Positions 36,901-45,274 of a stretch of 64,000 nt of DNA are shown here, piece by piece (within the stretch, counting starts at the first letter, position 1; each line of letters opens with the position of its first letter). The notes below the pieces were generated by a model, which was given only the letters and a program-made list of their open reading frames with translations, made no database searches and was not told where the DNA came from. This DNA is from Acidobacteriaceae bacterium (GTDB lineage Bacteria > Acidobacteriota > Terriglobia > Terriglobales > Acidobacteriaceae), in contig PLDC01000028.1 in assembly GCA_003134995.1 (NCBI GenBank), positions 248,001 to 312,000 on the forward strand, read 5' to 3'. The position numbers were made by a program, and so were the translations under genes.

Positions 36901-37149
36901 AGATTCCATGTGCTCGATGTCGTTGACCGTGATATTGATGCCGCGTTCGGAATTGAGCACGATACGATCGGCGATGTCCTGTGGCGACATGCCGATGTAG
37001 GACCAAACCACCGAAACGACCGGAATGTTGATGTCGGGGAAAATATCTGTGGGCGTGCGGAAGACCGTAACGACAAACAGAATGATGATGACAATCGCCA
37101 TCACAACAAAGGTGTAGGGACGCCTGAGGGCTAACGCTACGATCCACAT
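34000..37149 (-). CDS. RND efflux permease (HAE1 family)
   Basis: The 1049-residue protein has the full RND layout: 12 helices and two large periplasmic loops. The proton-relay Asp pair lies at 401-402 (AVGILVDDATVEIENIERN), and PTDIFPDINIPVVSV follows the first helix. It exports hydrophobic drugs, solvents or lipids by proton antiport; the substrate is not deducible. It is the first gene of the operon, followed after 48 bases by the adaptor gene and then the outer-membrane factor, and is divergent from a TetR regulator. Confidence 0.95.
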   Translation of the reverse strand: MWIVALALRRPYTFVVMAIVIIILFVVTVFRTPTDIFPDINIPVVSVVWSYIGMSPQDIADRIVLNSERGINITVNDIEHMESQSVNGLGVIKVFFRPGTNVQGSIAEITAICQTTLRGLPPGTVPPLVISYSASTTPIVQLGLSSKTLPEQQLFDLGQNFLRNFLSTVPGAATPYPYGGKIRQIQVDLDLPKLQEFGLSPNDIVNAVNAQNLILPSGTIKLGTVEYNVEMNGTPATIAELNDLPVKTVNGATLYMRDVAHIRDGFSPQTNIVRQDGNRGALMSIYKIGNASTLQIVDGIKNIVVQAAQSLPPELKVTALFDQSLFVRASIQGVLREGLIAAVLTAVMILLFLGDWRPTIVISVSIPLSIFCSIILLGAIGETINIMTLGGLALAVGILVDDATVEIENIERNLAMGKEMRQAILDGAQQIAVPALVSTLSICIVFVPMFFLAGVAKFLFVPLAEAVSFAMLASYLLSRTLIPTLVMFIMRGHEHRNEAPKSFLGRFQRGFERKFEDFRRGYEQLLETTLEHRGAFVICFLIFCVLSLGIFMLLGQDFFPQVDAGQLRLHVRGRPGLRVEETARLCDEVEAVLRQEIPKRELQTVLDNIGLPNSGINQSYSSNGTIGTSDAEILIALDPEHHHPTAGYVRHLRELLPQRFPGVEFFFQPADIVSQILNFGLPAPIDVQVVGADMASNYAIAQQIANKMRHIPGAADVHVQQLLSLPTLHMDIERTRVAQVGLTARDVAQSVLVSLSGSFQTAPNFWLNPRNDVTYQVAVQSPQYRMTTMQDLMTIPVTSPQGTELLSNLVQVSPVARPATVNHYNVQPVIDVYASTQDRDLGAVATETYKVLKDFDGKLPRGTNIVVRGQVVTMRSSFIGLGVGLIGAILLVYLLIVINFQSWLDPFIIIAALPGALAGICWFLLLTRTTLSVPSLTGAVMCMGVATANSILMVSFAREQMDEGIPALQAAVAAGYTRIRPVLMTALAMIIGMVPMALGFGEGGEQNAPLGRAVIGGLLFATVATLFFVPSVFAIFHGRREAKRAQQEM

Positions 37150-37241
37150 CGACTAGGCACGACTCCAGACTTTGAACGAATGCGTTGCGCGGACGCGAAC
37201 GAAGAACCGCGGACCTGATTTTAGATTCGATACAGACCGTA

Positions 37242-37270
37242 TTGGATTCCGAATCCACATTGATTATAGT
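37242..37270 (+). promoter_or_regulatory. tetR promoter overlapping a palindromic operator
   Basis: TTGGAT (37242-37247), 17 bases, then TATAGT (37265-37270) form a good plus-strand promoter. The palindrome GGATTCCGAATCC (37244-37256) overlaps the -35 box, and ATAC-N5-GTAT lies just before it. Placement between divergent regulator and pump genes fits a TetR operator acting on both. Confidence 0.6.
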
Positions 37271-37275
37271 GTAGA

Positions 37276-37905
37276 GTGAAGGTTATGCGCCAAAAGTCTC
37301 TGGCTTCCGGTAACCACGGCGGAGCCCGCCGGAAGCGCCCCCCCGGGCGTCCTCGCAGCGAACAGGCCCGCCTGGCCATCCTGCGCAGCACGTTGCAACT
37401 CTTAGGAGAGAACGGCTTTTCCGATCTGAGCATTGAAGCTGTGGCTGCAGACGCCGGCGTCGGCAAGGCGACAGTTTATCGTTGGTGGCCCGATAAGGCC
37501 GCTCTTATCACCGACGCGTTCGCCAGCAGTACGGGACAGAAGCTCCACTTCCCCGACACCGGCTCCGTTCACACGGACATGAGCCAGCAGATGCGGCAGC
37601 TCGTTAAGATTTTTCTTAGCCGCCGTGGCCGTATTGTTTCTGCGATTCTGGCCGCCGGCCAGAGCGACAGAGACGTCATCGCCGCTTTCCGCGACCGTTT
37701 CATGAAGCCGCGCCGCCACGAAGCGTACGCGACCCTTCAACGCGGAGTTCAACGCGGCGAACTGCGCAAGAACGTCGATATGGACCTGCTTCTGGATTCA
37801 CTCTACGGACCTATCTACATGCGATTCCTCATCCGGCACAGAAAGTTGACGCCCGACTTCGTCGACCGTCTTTGCGATCTCGTGCTGGCCGGAGCCCGCC
37901 CTTAG
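37276..37905 (+). CDS. TetR/AcrR-family transcriptional regulator
   Basis: The 209-residue protein has a basic N-terminal tail (ARRKRPPGRPRSEQARLAIL), then a TetR helix-turn-helix (LSIEAVAADAGVGKATVYRW, with the PDKAALITDAF extension) and a C-terminal ligand-binding domain of TetR_C type. It is divergently transcribed from the RND pump, so repression of pump and self is the expected role. The start is GTG 37276, or ATG 37285 in frame; the predicted transcription start lies within a few bases, so the mRNA may be nearly leaderless. Confidence 0.9.
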   Translation: MKVMRQKSLASGNHGGARRKRPPGRPRSEQARLAILRSTLQLLGENGFSDLSIEAVAADAGVGKATVYRWWPDKAALITDAFASSTGQKLHFPDTGSVHTDMSQQMRQLVKIFLSRRGRIVSAILAAGQSDRDVIAAFRDRFMKPRRHEAYATLQRGVQRGELRKNVDMDLLLDSLYGPIYMRFLIRHRKLTPDFVDRLCDLVLAGARP

Positions 37906-38014
37906 AAAATTTTGTGCGCAAGAGATTGAGGATGATCTGAATCCTCAGCGCGCTCCGCGGCCGTTCTCCGCAACCTCCGCGCTTTAAGATTTGGAATTTG
38001 AATTCGGACGAGGG

Positions 38015-38824
38015 TTATCGCGGAATCCATTGGGCGTGGTTCGTGAACAGGCCGTTCACAAAACAAATCTGGTAAGCGACGAAAAGTCCGAAGCCAAGAC
38101 TGAGCAGACCTGAAGCCAGCGCCAGCCGCCGCGAAAACTTTTGCCGGCCGCTTGCCATCAATCTGAACACCGATGCAAGACTCATCGTGATCACCATCAT
38201 GCCAGCAATCGTGCCCACGCCAAAAATCAGAAGGTAAGCAACCGCCCAATGCACGTTTCTGATTGTAGTCAGAACCAGCAGCGCCACAGCCGCCGAGCCT
38301 GCAAGCCCGTGAACGATTCCCACTACAAGCGGCCGAACATATTGATACAGGCTGACCTTTCCAAACACGCGGTCCATCCAATCGAGAGGTATGTGATCAG
38401 GCGAGTCGGAATGGCTCTCGTGTTGGTGCGCGTGCGGATGGTTGTGGACGAGGCCTCCGTGGCTGTGAGGATGAGAATGGACAACTTTCTCCGCCTCGTG
38501 ATCTTCAATTGATCCGGCAGGTACCGCTCTCACAAACCCGGCCACATTCCATAAGCCGAGAATAATCAGCATCACCGCGACCGACAGCTCCATACTGAGC
38601 CCGAGCCGCACTGGAATGACAAGGTTGAAAAGAATAATTCCAGCGCCGACGACCAAGATGGTAAGCGTGTGGCCCAAGCCCCAAAAAGCCCCGATCAGGG
38701 CCGCCCGCATGCTGTTGCGCTGGTTACTGACGATGGTGGTGACGGCAATGACGTGATCGGGATCCGTGGCGTGACGCATCCCCAGAAAAAATCCTACTGC
38801 GAGTATGGATAAAAAACCGATCAT
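38015..38824 (-). CDS. NicO/UreH-type nickel or cobalt permease
   Basis: The metal-binding HX4DH motif of the nickel/cobalt transporter superfamily is present as HATDPDH near residues 18-24 in the first helix. There are about six helices, and the cytoplasmic loop near residues 107-135 is very His-rich (HSHPHSHGGLVHNHPHAHQH), as expected for a metal-collecting loop. Length is about 269 residues from ATG 38824; a GTG at 38872 is an alternative start. The gene is 84 bases (36 from the outer start) downstream of a TonB receptor gene on the same strand, suggesting a two-step Ni/Co import route across both membranes. Confidence 0.85.
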   Translation of the reverse strand: MIGFLSILAVGFFLGMRHATDPDHVIAVTTIVSNQRNSMRAALIGAFWGLGHTLTILVVGAGIILFNLVIPVRLGLSMELSVAVMLIILGLWNVAGFVRAVPAGSIEDHEAEKVVHSHPHSHGGLVHNHPHAHQHESHSDSPDHIPLDWMDRVFGKVSLYQYVRPLVVGIVHGLAGSAAVALLVLTTIRNVHWAVAYLLIFGVGTIAGMMVITMSLASVFRLMASGRQKFSRRLALASGLLSLGFGLFVAYQICFVNGLFTNHAQWIPR

Positions 38825-38908
38825 GCATTCAACATAGTTAGCTTCGCTGTGTGTCACAACCTTATCAGGCACGCAGCAGAAAATGCCAGCAATCCGACCC
38901 GCGATTCC

Positions 38909-41326
38909 TCAGGGCGCCGCGTGACCGAAACGGTAGGTTAGGCTCACGCTGGCATACGATGGAAGGCGCACGCCCACAACCTCACTTACAGGATTTCCGG
39001 GAACCAATCCGTCAGAGCCAAGGCCCACTTTTCCCGGTCCGTAAACAGAAGCCGAAGCAAAGTTCTCCGTCGTCTGCCCCGTCCAGCCCGAGGCAACCAT
39101 CGCGTTCACCCCAACATTCAAGCGCCCTTCGAGAAAGGGCCTCGATACCGCGAAGCGGAACTCTTTGTTCGGCGCGCCCACACAGTAATAGTTGAGAGCG
39201 TTCGGGTCGCCGCTCATGTAACTGCTCTCGTTGCAGCCGTTGCCTACGACCCTTCTGCCCACGTACTCGAACTCACCTTTCGCCTGCAAGCGGAAGGGCA
39301 GTTTCTGGTACGTTCCAGTGAAGTCGCCAATCAGTCGAGGTGCCTCGGGCACAATGGAAAACGATTGAGTTACCAAACGCGCATCGGCCTGCTCGAAAGT
39401 CGCGAGCAGTGCTCCGTGCGTAAAGCTTTGGCGTAGAGTGGCCGCCAGGTAACGAATGCGGCCCGGGCCCAGGTCGAATTGCAATCCTTGGTCAGGATCG
39501 ATCTTGCCATACTCAGCAGTTTGCGTTTCATGTCCCAGCGTCAGTTTGAGGTCGGTTTTGTTGAATGTCTTGCTCGCGACCAGCTGATAGGATCGCGCAG
39601 TCTCCACTGGTTCAACGGTCTTCGGCCCATCCAAAGCTGTTCCTTCTCTCGGATCTTCGGTGAAGAACGACTTGCCAAAGCTGAACGCGATCAGCGGACC
39701 GTACCACGACTCGCCGGGAACAATCGTGATGGTTGCCTTCGGCGAATTCACTCCCACCCACTTGCTCCACGAATTGGCCGGCGTGATCAGATCCTGATTA
39801 TTGATGTCGATCTCGTCGCGGCGCCAGCCGAGATAATAATGAATATATTTGCTCACCTCACCCTCACCCGCGACATAGGGTGTCACCGGCGTGATCGTCA
39901 CATTGTTGCCGTCGATAGGAATGAATGGCCCGTAATAAGAAGGCGCAGCGGGATTGTAGAAGTTGTAATGATCAAGGTCGTCGCGCCGCGGAGCCTCGCG
40001 CTCGTAATCGATTCCCGCTAGCAATGTAAAACTCTTCGCAAGCCTGTTTACATAGGTCGCGTTGCCGCCGGTCACGGTGCGGAACTCACTCTGACGAATG
40101 AGTCCTAAGCCGAAGTCGGAAAAAAGAGAGAGGTTATAGGTTCTGAAAAATCCTGAGAGCTGCAGCTCCTGATGATCATCCAGCTTCCACACGTCATTCA
40201 GCGCCGCGAGGGCAGTGTGAGTTTGCTCTTTTTGTCTCGGGTCGATCGTATCTGGATACTCCACCCAACCAGCGGCGGCATCGACAGAATTGAATCCGAA
40301 GATCGGCCTCAGGCCCGCGACGTAGCCGTAACCGAGGTATGCGATTCCGAACAGCGTCAGCGTGTGATCTCCCGCGTGAACGACCCGACCGCCGTTGAGT
40401 TTGAATTGCTTACGATGCTCGAGACGATCAAGAAAGCCGTTGCCGAACGAACCTTCCATGGCCAACCACGAATTCGCTGAGGGGCTCAACCCTGCCGTGG
40501 CCGTGATGTCTCGGTAGTCTCCCGTTAGCGTGACAAACGGATCGAGATGTGAGCGCAGCCCATAAATCGCGGCGAGGTTCAGCGCGTGGTTGCCTTCGCG
40601 CACGTTGAAAGCGCCACCATCCACTTGAACGCTTTGGATCGCGCTCGCAATATAAATATTCGGATCGGAATAACCGTTGCCGTGCGCGTTTGCCGACAGA
40701 TTATTTGGCACCAGATAGCTGCCCACTTGAATGTACTGCGCGATGGGTTCGCCGTGGTCGCCAGCTACTCCGGGCGCAAAATATTGTGGAGCCTTGATGC
40801 CACTCGATGCCGTTTCAATTGGATATCCGGGAATCGAAATCGGAGCGCCGGGGCGGCCCGGGTTGGCGTCCAGCAAATTCTCAGACGCGAAAACCTTGAT
40901 GGCTGGATCAGGTGAAAGCACATCGAGATCATTCACATCAGCAGTGACCGATACACTTTCATTCTGAGCGAGTGGTTGCGTCATTTTCACAATGATTTCT
41001 GCATTTCCACTCATGACAACGTTGACGGTTTGTTCGACGGGACGAAATCCTGGGGCGTCAACCTTGATTACGAATTGCCCGGAGGAATGAAGTTCGATAT
41101 GAAACAGCCCATCAGGGTCGCTGGTCGCTCGTTCTCGAACGTGGGTGCGGTCGATCAGTTCTACCGTTGCGTTGGGTAGCGCGTTCCCATCGGGGTCGAT
41201 GACGCGGCCTTTCAGAATGATCTCTTGAGCGAGCACAGGAAGCGCTGCGAAAAGAAGCAGCAACAAAGCCAGGAATCCTGGCGCAGTCGACTTGCTTCGT
41301 GGCGCGTTGTGATTCCGCGTGATCAT
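38909..41326 (-). CDS. TonB-dependent receptor, probably for a metal
   Basis: The 805-residue protein has a signal peptide (ending ALPVLAQ), a carboxypeptidase-regulatory-like domain (about residues 38-115, LKGRVIDPDGNALPNATVEL), a plug domain (about 140-260) and a long beta-barrel ending VSLTYRFGHAAP, with a terminal aromatic-type barrel strand. It imports a ligand across the outer membrane with TonB energy. The following gene is a NicO-type Ni/Co permease, so nickel or cobalt (free or chelated) is the likely cargo; this is an inference from context. A promoter with two palindromic operators lies about 180 bases upstream. Confidence 0.85.
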   Translation of the reverse strand: MITRNHNAPRSKSTAPGFLALLLLLFAALPVLAQEIILKGRVIDPDGNALPNATVELIDRTHVRERATSDPDGLFHIELHSSGQFVIKVDAPGFRPVEQTVNVVMSGNAEIIVKMTQPLAQNESVSVTADVNDLDVLSPDPAIKVFASENLLDANPGRPGAPISIPGYPIETASSGIKAPQYFAPGVAGDHGEPIAQYIQVGSYLVPNNLSANAHGNGYSDPNIYIASAIQSVQVDGGAFNVREGNHALNLAAIYGLRSHLDPFVTLTGDYRDITATAGLSPSANSWLAMEGSFGNGFLDRLEHRKQFKLNGGRVVHAGDHTLTLFGIAYLGYGYVAGLRPIFGFNSVDAAAGWVEYPDTIDPRQKEQTHTALAALNDVWKLDDHQELQLSGFFRTYNLSLFSDFGLGLIRQSEFRTVTGGNATYVNRLAKSFTLLAGIDYEREAPRRDDLDHYNFYNPAAPSYYGPFIPIDGNNVTITPVTPYVAGEGEVSKYIHYYLGWRRDEIDINNQDLITPANSWSKWVGVNSPKATITIVPGESWYGPLIAFSFGKSFFTEDPREGTALDGPKTVEPVETARSYQLVASKTFNKTDLKLTLGHETQTAEYGKIDPDQGLQFDLGPGRIRYLAATLRQSFTHGALLATFEQADARLVTQSFSIVPEAPRLIGDFTGTYQKLPFRLQAKGEFEYVGRRVVGNGCNESSYMSGDPNALNYYCVGAPNKEFRFAVSRPFLEGRLNVGVNAMVASGWTGQTTENFASASVYGPGKVGLGSDGLVPGNPVSEVVGVRLPSYASVSLTYRFGHAAP

Positions 41327-41818
41327 TTTAAAACGCAGTAATGCCTACTCGATCTGTATCTATAGGTACGGCTGGGGCGCGCCGCCGGATTCCCTATCCT
41401 ACAGATGAGGCGGCTCACATTCATCCTGGCAGCTGTGATTGACTGTCGTAAGAGGCCGAATCGCCTCCTGAAAAGTGCTTAAATGTTCCAGCCGGAACAT
41501 AGTGGAATTATGTTCCCACCGGAACATTTGTCCATGCAAGAGTGTGCGTATCCGAGTATATGTACAAACTCGGTTAAGTGGAGTGGATTGCCGGGGTTAG
41601 GGGCGGCGGAAAAGGGGTGGGTCGAATGGCGGAGGCGGCTGGCACTTGGCGGGGGCGAGTGCCAATTAGATAGACTTACGGGTATGAGAATGTCCCGTTT
41701 GTCCCGAATTCCCGTTTCTGAGCTTCGGCTGCGTCGTAACCGTTGTTGGCCAAGTTTCCCTCCGTTCCTGCGGGTCAGGTAGGCAACGATGAGACCGGCG
41801 GATGTCCCAGTTGTAAAC
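41327..41818. other. Intergenic region with the twin operator and a hairpin
   Basis: About 490 bases separate the TonB receptor start from the kinase stop. It holds the paired palindromes at 41483-41527, and a hairpin TGGCACT (41640-41646) / AGTGCCA (41658-41664) with an 11-base loop, possibly part of the kinase gene's 3' end. The plus-strand open frame at 41483 crosses both operators and has no coding character. No RNA gene was identified. Confidence 0.55.
41483..41534 (-). promoter_or_regulatory. Promoter of the TonB/NicO operon with two palindromic operators
   Basis: ATGTTCCAGCCGGAACAT (41483-41500) and ATGTTCCCACCGGAACAT (41510-41527) are two copies of ATGTTCC-N4-GGAACAT with centres 27 bases apart. 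On the minus strand, TGGACA (41534-41529) and CATAAT (41512-41507) form a -35/-10 pair with 16 bases between. One operator fills the spacer and overlaps the -10, and the other lies at the start site. This is typical of repression. Confidence 0.7.
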
Positions 41819-44482
41819 TTATTGCTTCAAGGTCCCGGTCCAGTTGAGGATGACTTCCTGAGGATGAGACTGGCCTCCGCTGAGAGCCTTTAGCGCGGGA
41901 AAGCGCTCGCCGGGCGCGGCGGAGCCGAGGGACGCGAATTCGTTTACATGAATTGGTAAGGCCGTTGGTGCGCCGAATTCGAAAGTTTCGACATTCTGAA
42001 TCGCGACGACCATAAGTTTTTCGCCGATGACGTAGTAAAGCTGTTTGCCGTCCACGCTCCACGAAGGCGAACTGCCGCCTCCGTTGGAGACTTGCCATTT
42101 GCCTCCGGGGCCGGGGAAGGCGGTTACGTACACTTCGGCCCTTCCTGACTCGTCAGAGTAGTAGGCGAGCCATTTGCCGTTCGGCGACAGAACGCCGCCC
42201 ATGTCATTGGCCGGCGATTGAACAAAGGGGATTAATTTCTTGTCGCCGTTCAGATCGGCGTAGTAGATATCCTGCCGCGTAGCGTTATTCTGCACCATGA
42301 AGAAAAGATAGCGGCCGTCGGGAGACCAACTGTTGATGGTGGCAAAGCTCTTGGGCGCCTGTAAATTTTCCTGGGTTCCGGAACCATTGGTGGGCTGGAT
42401 CCAGATTCCGCCGGAGACTGTTCCTGCGATGGTGCCGATTGCGATCCGTTTGGCGTCGGGAGAAAAAGCGTAGGTAATAATCGCCGCATCGGCGAATGAG
42501 CTGCGCGACATCGTGTTCCGGTTGGTGTCAACGACCCACACGTCTGCCTTGCCGGTGTCAGGATCGGATCGTACGAGCCCGACTAATTCGCCATTGCTGG
42601 AGGGTTTGGGCACCGAGTAAAGGCCGGGCTCGCCGAAGCGTCCTAACTCTTTGCCGGTGCGGTCGACCCACATCGGCTGAGTCTTCTGCAACGAGCCATG
42701 GCGGAAGACGAGCGTGCCGTGGGCGGCGGTGAAGGCGGCGAGGTCGCGGGCGTTCCAGTAATCAAGCTTCTCAGCCACGGGCGTTGGATCGCCGCTGAAC
42801 TTGAGCGACTTGGGATCGAAGTGCTGCGCGACCAGCACGGTTTCGCGCAGGTATAGCAGATAGCCTTCGGAATATTGAACGTTTGAGGCGCGCTCAAGTA
42901 TTTGGCGCGGCTTCTCTCCAGAGAGCGAAGCGCCGAACAATGCAGCTCCGGGACCTTGGGAGCCAACGGCCTCGCGGGAAGTGAAAAGGAAGTGGTCGCC
43001 ATCGGGAAGAAAGTAGGGATTGCGATGGGTCCAGCCGGGTTTGTTCTCGGTGATCTTCTCGGCCACGCCACCGCCTTCGGGCACCTTGTACAGGGGCTCG
43101 AAAATGTTGGGAGTGAAGATGATGACGCCGCGCGAACTCCACGATGCACCGCGGCCTTCAGGTGCATCGCAGAGCACCTGCACAGGACCACCTGCGAGCG
43201 CGACTTTCTTTAACTTTCCGGATGAAAAGAAGCCGAGATATTTTCCATCGGGCGACCAGAAGGGGAAGGTTGGCCGGTCGACACCTTCGATCTCGCGCAC
43301 CGCGCCGGTGGTGACGTCGCGCACCCACAACTTGGAGGCGGAGCCGTCACCGGTCAGGAAGACGAGCTTCGACGCATCCGGAGAAAGAGCCGGTGCGCCA
43401 ATCACGACACCGGCGAATTCGCTATCGGGAGGCGGCTGCCAGGATGCCGTCAGCGGCCGTCGAGCCTCTTCAAGCCGGGAGCGGCTTGACAGGAAAGTGG
43501 CGAAAGCTGCCAGGGCAAGTATCCAGCCAACAGCGGCAGCGATCAGCAACGTGCGCTTCTGCACTACGCGACGAGCGCGAATCTGCGCGGGAGCGGCGAG
43601 TTGACTGGCTGACGCCTCGACGATCCATTTCAATTGCAGCTTCAGGTCGTGGACGGTCTGAAAGCGATCTTCGGGATCCTTGGCCAGGCAGGATTTAATA
43701 ACCTGCTCCAGCGCGGGCGGGGACATGGGCTGCACCATAGAAATGGGCGCGGGCTCAGACGCAAGAATGGCTGCTACGAGGCTGGCCTGACTCTTTCCGG
43801 TAAACGCTCGCTTGCCTGTCGCCATTTCATAGAGCACCGCGCCTAGCGCGAAAATGTCGGAACGCGCATCGGCATCCTTGCCTTCGGTCTGCTCCGGGGA
43901 CATGTACTGGAACGTTCCGACGATTGTGCCGTGAGCGGTGAGCGGCTGATCGGCGGACGGGTGAGAAATCGTCATGGTCAGACTTGAGGCCAGCGACGTG
44001 CCAGCGGGTGCGGCTTTGGCGAGGCCGAAGTCCATCAGCTTCGCGCCGGTCTTGGTGAGCATTACGTTGCCCGGCTTCAGGTCGCGATGAACGACTCCGC
44101 TTTTGTGCGCGCGCTCCAGGCCCTCACAAATTTCAATACCGATTTTCAGGACCTGCTCGGTGGGCAGCGGACCTTTTCGCAGGCGGTCGGCCAGGGTCTC
44201 GCCATCGAGAAATTCCATGACGAGGAAATCGATGCCATCCTGATGGCCGACATCATGCAGAGTGCAGATGTTGGGATGGTTTAGGGAAGAAATCGCTCGA
44301 GCTTCGCGGTCGAAGCGCTGCTTGGCTTCAATGTTGGCGGAGAGGTGACTGGGCAGGATTTTGACCGCCACCGTGCGATCGAGGCGAGTATCTTTCGCTC
44401 GATATACTTCTCCCATACCGCCGGCTCCGATGGAAGATTGAATCTCATACGGGCCGAGTTTCGTGCCAGAGGTGAGTGCCAT
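41819..44482 (-). CDS. Transmembrane Ser/Thr protein kinase with a beta-propeller sensor
   Basis: The 887-residue protein starts with a complete Hanks-type kinase: Gly loop IGAGGMGEVY, Lys41, HRDLKPGN (132-139) and DFG (151-153). A single membrane helix near residues 311-331 (LLIAAAVGWILALAAFATFL) follows. The external part is a TolB/WD40-like propeller made of PD40-type repeats (FWSPDGKYLGFFSSG, SWSPDGRYLFFMVQ, SPNGKWLAYYSDESG). Such receptor kinases are abundant in Acidobacteria. The ligand and phosphorylation targets are not known. It lies 65 bases downstream of the oxidase cluster on the same strand. Confidence 0.93.
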   Translation of the reverse strand: MALTSGTKLGPYEIQSSIGAGGMGEVYRAKDTRLDRTVAVKILPSHLSANIEAKQRFDREARAISSLNHPNICTLHDVGHQDGIDFLVMEFLDGETLADRLRKGPLPTEQVLKIGIEICEGLERAHKSGVVHRDLKPGNVMLTKTGAKLMDFGLAKAAPAGTSLASSLTMTISHPSADQPLTAHGTIVGTFQYMSPEQTEGKDADARSDIFALGAVLYEMATGKRAFTGKSQASLVAAILASEPAPISMVQPMSPPALEQVIKSCLAKDPEDRFQTVHDLKLQLKWIVEASASQLAAPAQIRARRVVQKRTLLIAAAVGWILALAAFATFLSSRSRLEEARRPLTASWQPPPDSEFAGVVIGAPALSPDASKLVFLTGDGSASKLWVRDVTTGAVREIEGVDRPTFPFWSPDGKYLGFFSSGKLKKVALAGGPVQVLCDAPEGRGASWSSRGVIIFTPNIFEPLYKVPEGGGVAEKITENKPGWTHRNPYFLPDGDHFLFTSREAVGSQGPGAALFGASLSGEKPRQILERASNVQYSEGYLLYLRETVLVAQHFDPKSLKFSGDPTPVAEKLDYWNARDLAAFTAAHGTLVFRHGSLQKTQPMWVDRTGKELGRFGEPGLYSVPKPSSNGELVGLVRSDPDTGKADVWVVDTNRNTMSRSSFADAAIITYAFSPDAKRIAIGTIAGTVSGGIWIQPTNGSGTQENLQAPKSFATINSWSPDGRYLFFMVQNNATRQDIYYADLNGDKKLIPFVQSPANDMGGVLSPNGKWLAYYSDESGRAEVYVTAFPGPGGKWQVSNGGGSSPSWSVDGKQLYYVIGEKLMVVAIQNVETFEFGAPTALPIHVNEFASLGSAAPGERFPALKALSGGQSHPQEVILNWTGTLKQ

Positions 44483-44547
44483 GTGCGCACAATTATAGAC
44501 CGATTGATGGAAAACCGTTCTGCGATCGCTTGGGGAAGAGGAAAGCC

Positions 44548-44889
44548 CTAATCGAGGTCTTTCTGTGTGGGTGAGGTGTTGTCAGCGGAATCGTTGCTCT
44601 TCGATTCGCGGTCCCAGTCAGATTCGCCGCCGTCATCGTCTCGAGTCTGATTGCGTTTGCGATAGCAGACGAAGATCAGTCCGATTGTCATGGCAGTTGG
44701 TGGGGCGATGAGGATGAGGATTCCGCTCTTTAGAGCCTGGATCATGCGAGATCCAGAGGCCGCCGCTTGCGTATAGCAAAGTGCGCAACTCTGGGCGAAA
44801 GCCGGCACGGGCACTAGGATGACGATCATCCCGACTAGAGCGATGCCTAGAATCAGGACTGATCTCGAAATTGATCGTGAAGACTTCAT
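44548..44889 (-). CDS. Small exported membrane protein at the end of the oxidase operon
   Basis: ATG 44889 starts a 113-residue product with a signal or anchor helix (SVLILGIALVGMIVILVPVP, ending AFAQS), a CALC motif (a CxxC pair) just after the cleavage site, a second helix near residues 58-78 and an acidic, Asp/Ser-rich tail. The CxxC near the membrane might bind copper or heme, but no known family is recognised. It overlaps the codon context of the subunit IV gene, so it may be cotranscribed. The ribosome site is weak. Confidence 0.55.
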   Translation of the reverse strand: MKSSRSISRSVLILGIALVGMIVILVPVPAFAQSCALCYTQAAASGSRMIQALKSGILILIAPPTAMTIGLIFVCYRKRNQTRDDDGGESDWDRESKSNDSADNTSPTQKDLD

Positions 44890-44908
44890 GCGAATCGTTT
44901 CGTGCAGG

Positions 44909-45226
44909 CTAGTGTGCCCAGGGAACGCCATCCAACAGACGGAAACTGTCGCTCCATCCGTATTGCATTCCAAAGACTACCGCGACCGTGAAAATCAGGA
45001 CAAACCATTTTAGCCCGCGATTCTCCGACAGGTGCATGAAAAACAGAAGCGCGAGTCCAGCCTCGATGACTGCTACAGACAGCATGCGGACAAACATCTG
45101 AGACGTGCTGATATTTTGATAGGCGATAAAGAATTGGATCCCGGCGAGGGCTAGCAGGCAAACGTAGACGATCAGGTCTTTGCCCATTCCGGTGCTGTGC
45201 TTTGAGTCTGCGGCGGTTGTCATCAT
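44909..45226 (-). CDS. Cytochrome c oxidase subunit IV family protein
   Basis: The 105-residue protein has three hydrophobic helices, matching the small prokaryotic subunit IV of caa3-type oxidases (YVCLLALAGIQFFIAYQ, VAVIEAGLALLFFMHLSENR, FVLIFTVAVVFGMQYGW). FFMHLSE is the family hallmark. It helps assemble or stabilise the oxidase and closes the set of oxidase genes. Confidence 0.9.
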   Translation of the reverse strand: MMTTAADSKHSTGMGKDLIVYVCLLALAGIQFFIAYQNISTSQMFVRMLSVAVIEAGLALLFFMHLSENRGLKWFVLIFTVAVVFGMQYGWSDSFRLLDGVPWAH

Positions 45227-45274
45227 ATTTTGTCCCCGGTAATTTGTCCCTGCGATTGCGCCTGCCTCGATTCG

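Noticed and set aside
41640-41664. Sigma-54 promoter (TGGCAC word)
   Set aside because: The -12 TTGC element is not at the required spacing; the site is better explained as a hairpin.
41483-41782. Plus-strand open frame of 99 codons
   Set aside because: It runs through both palindromic operators, has no ribosome site and shows no protein-like composition.
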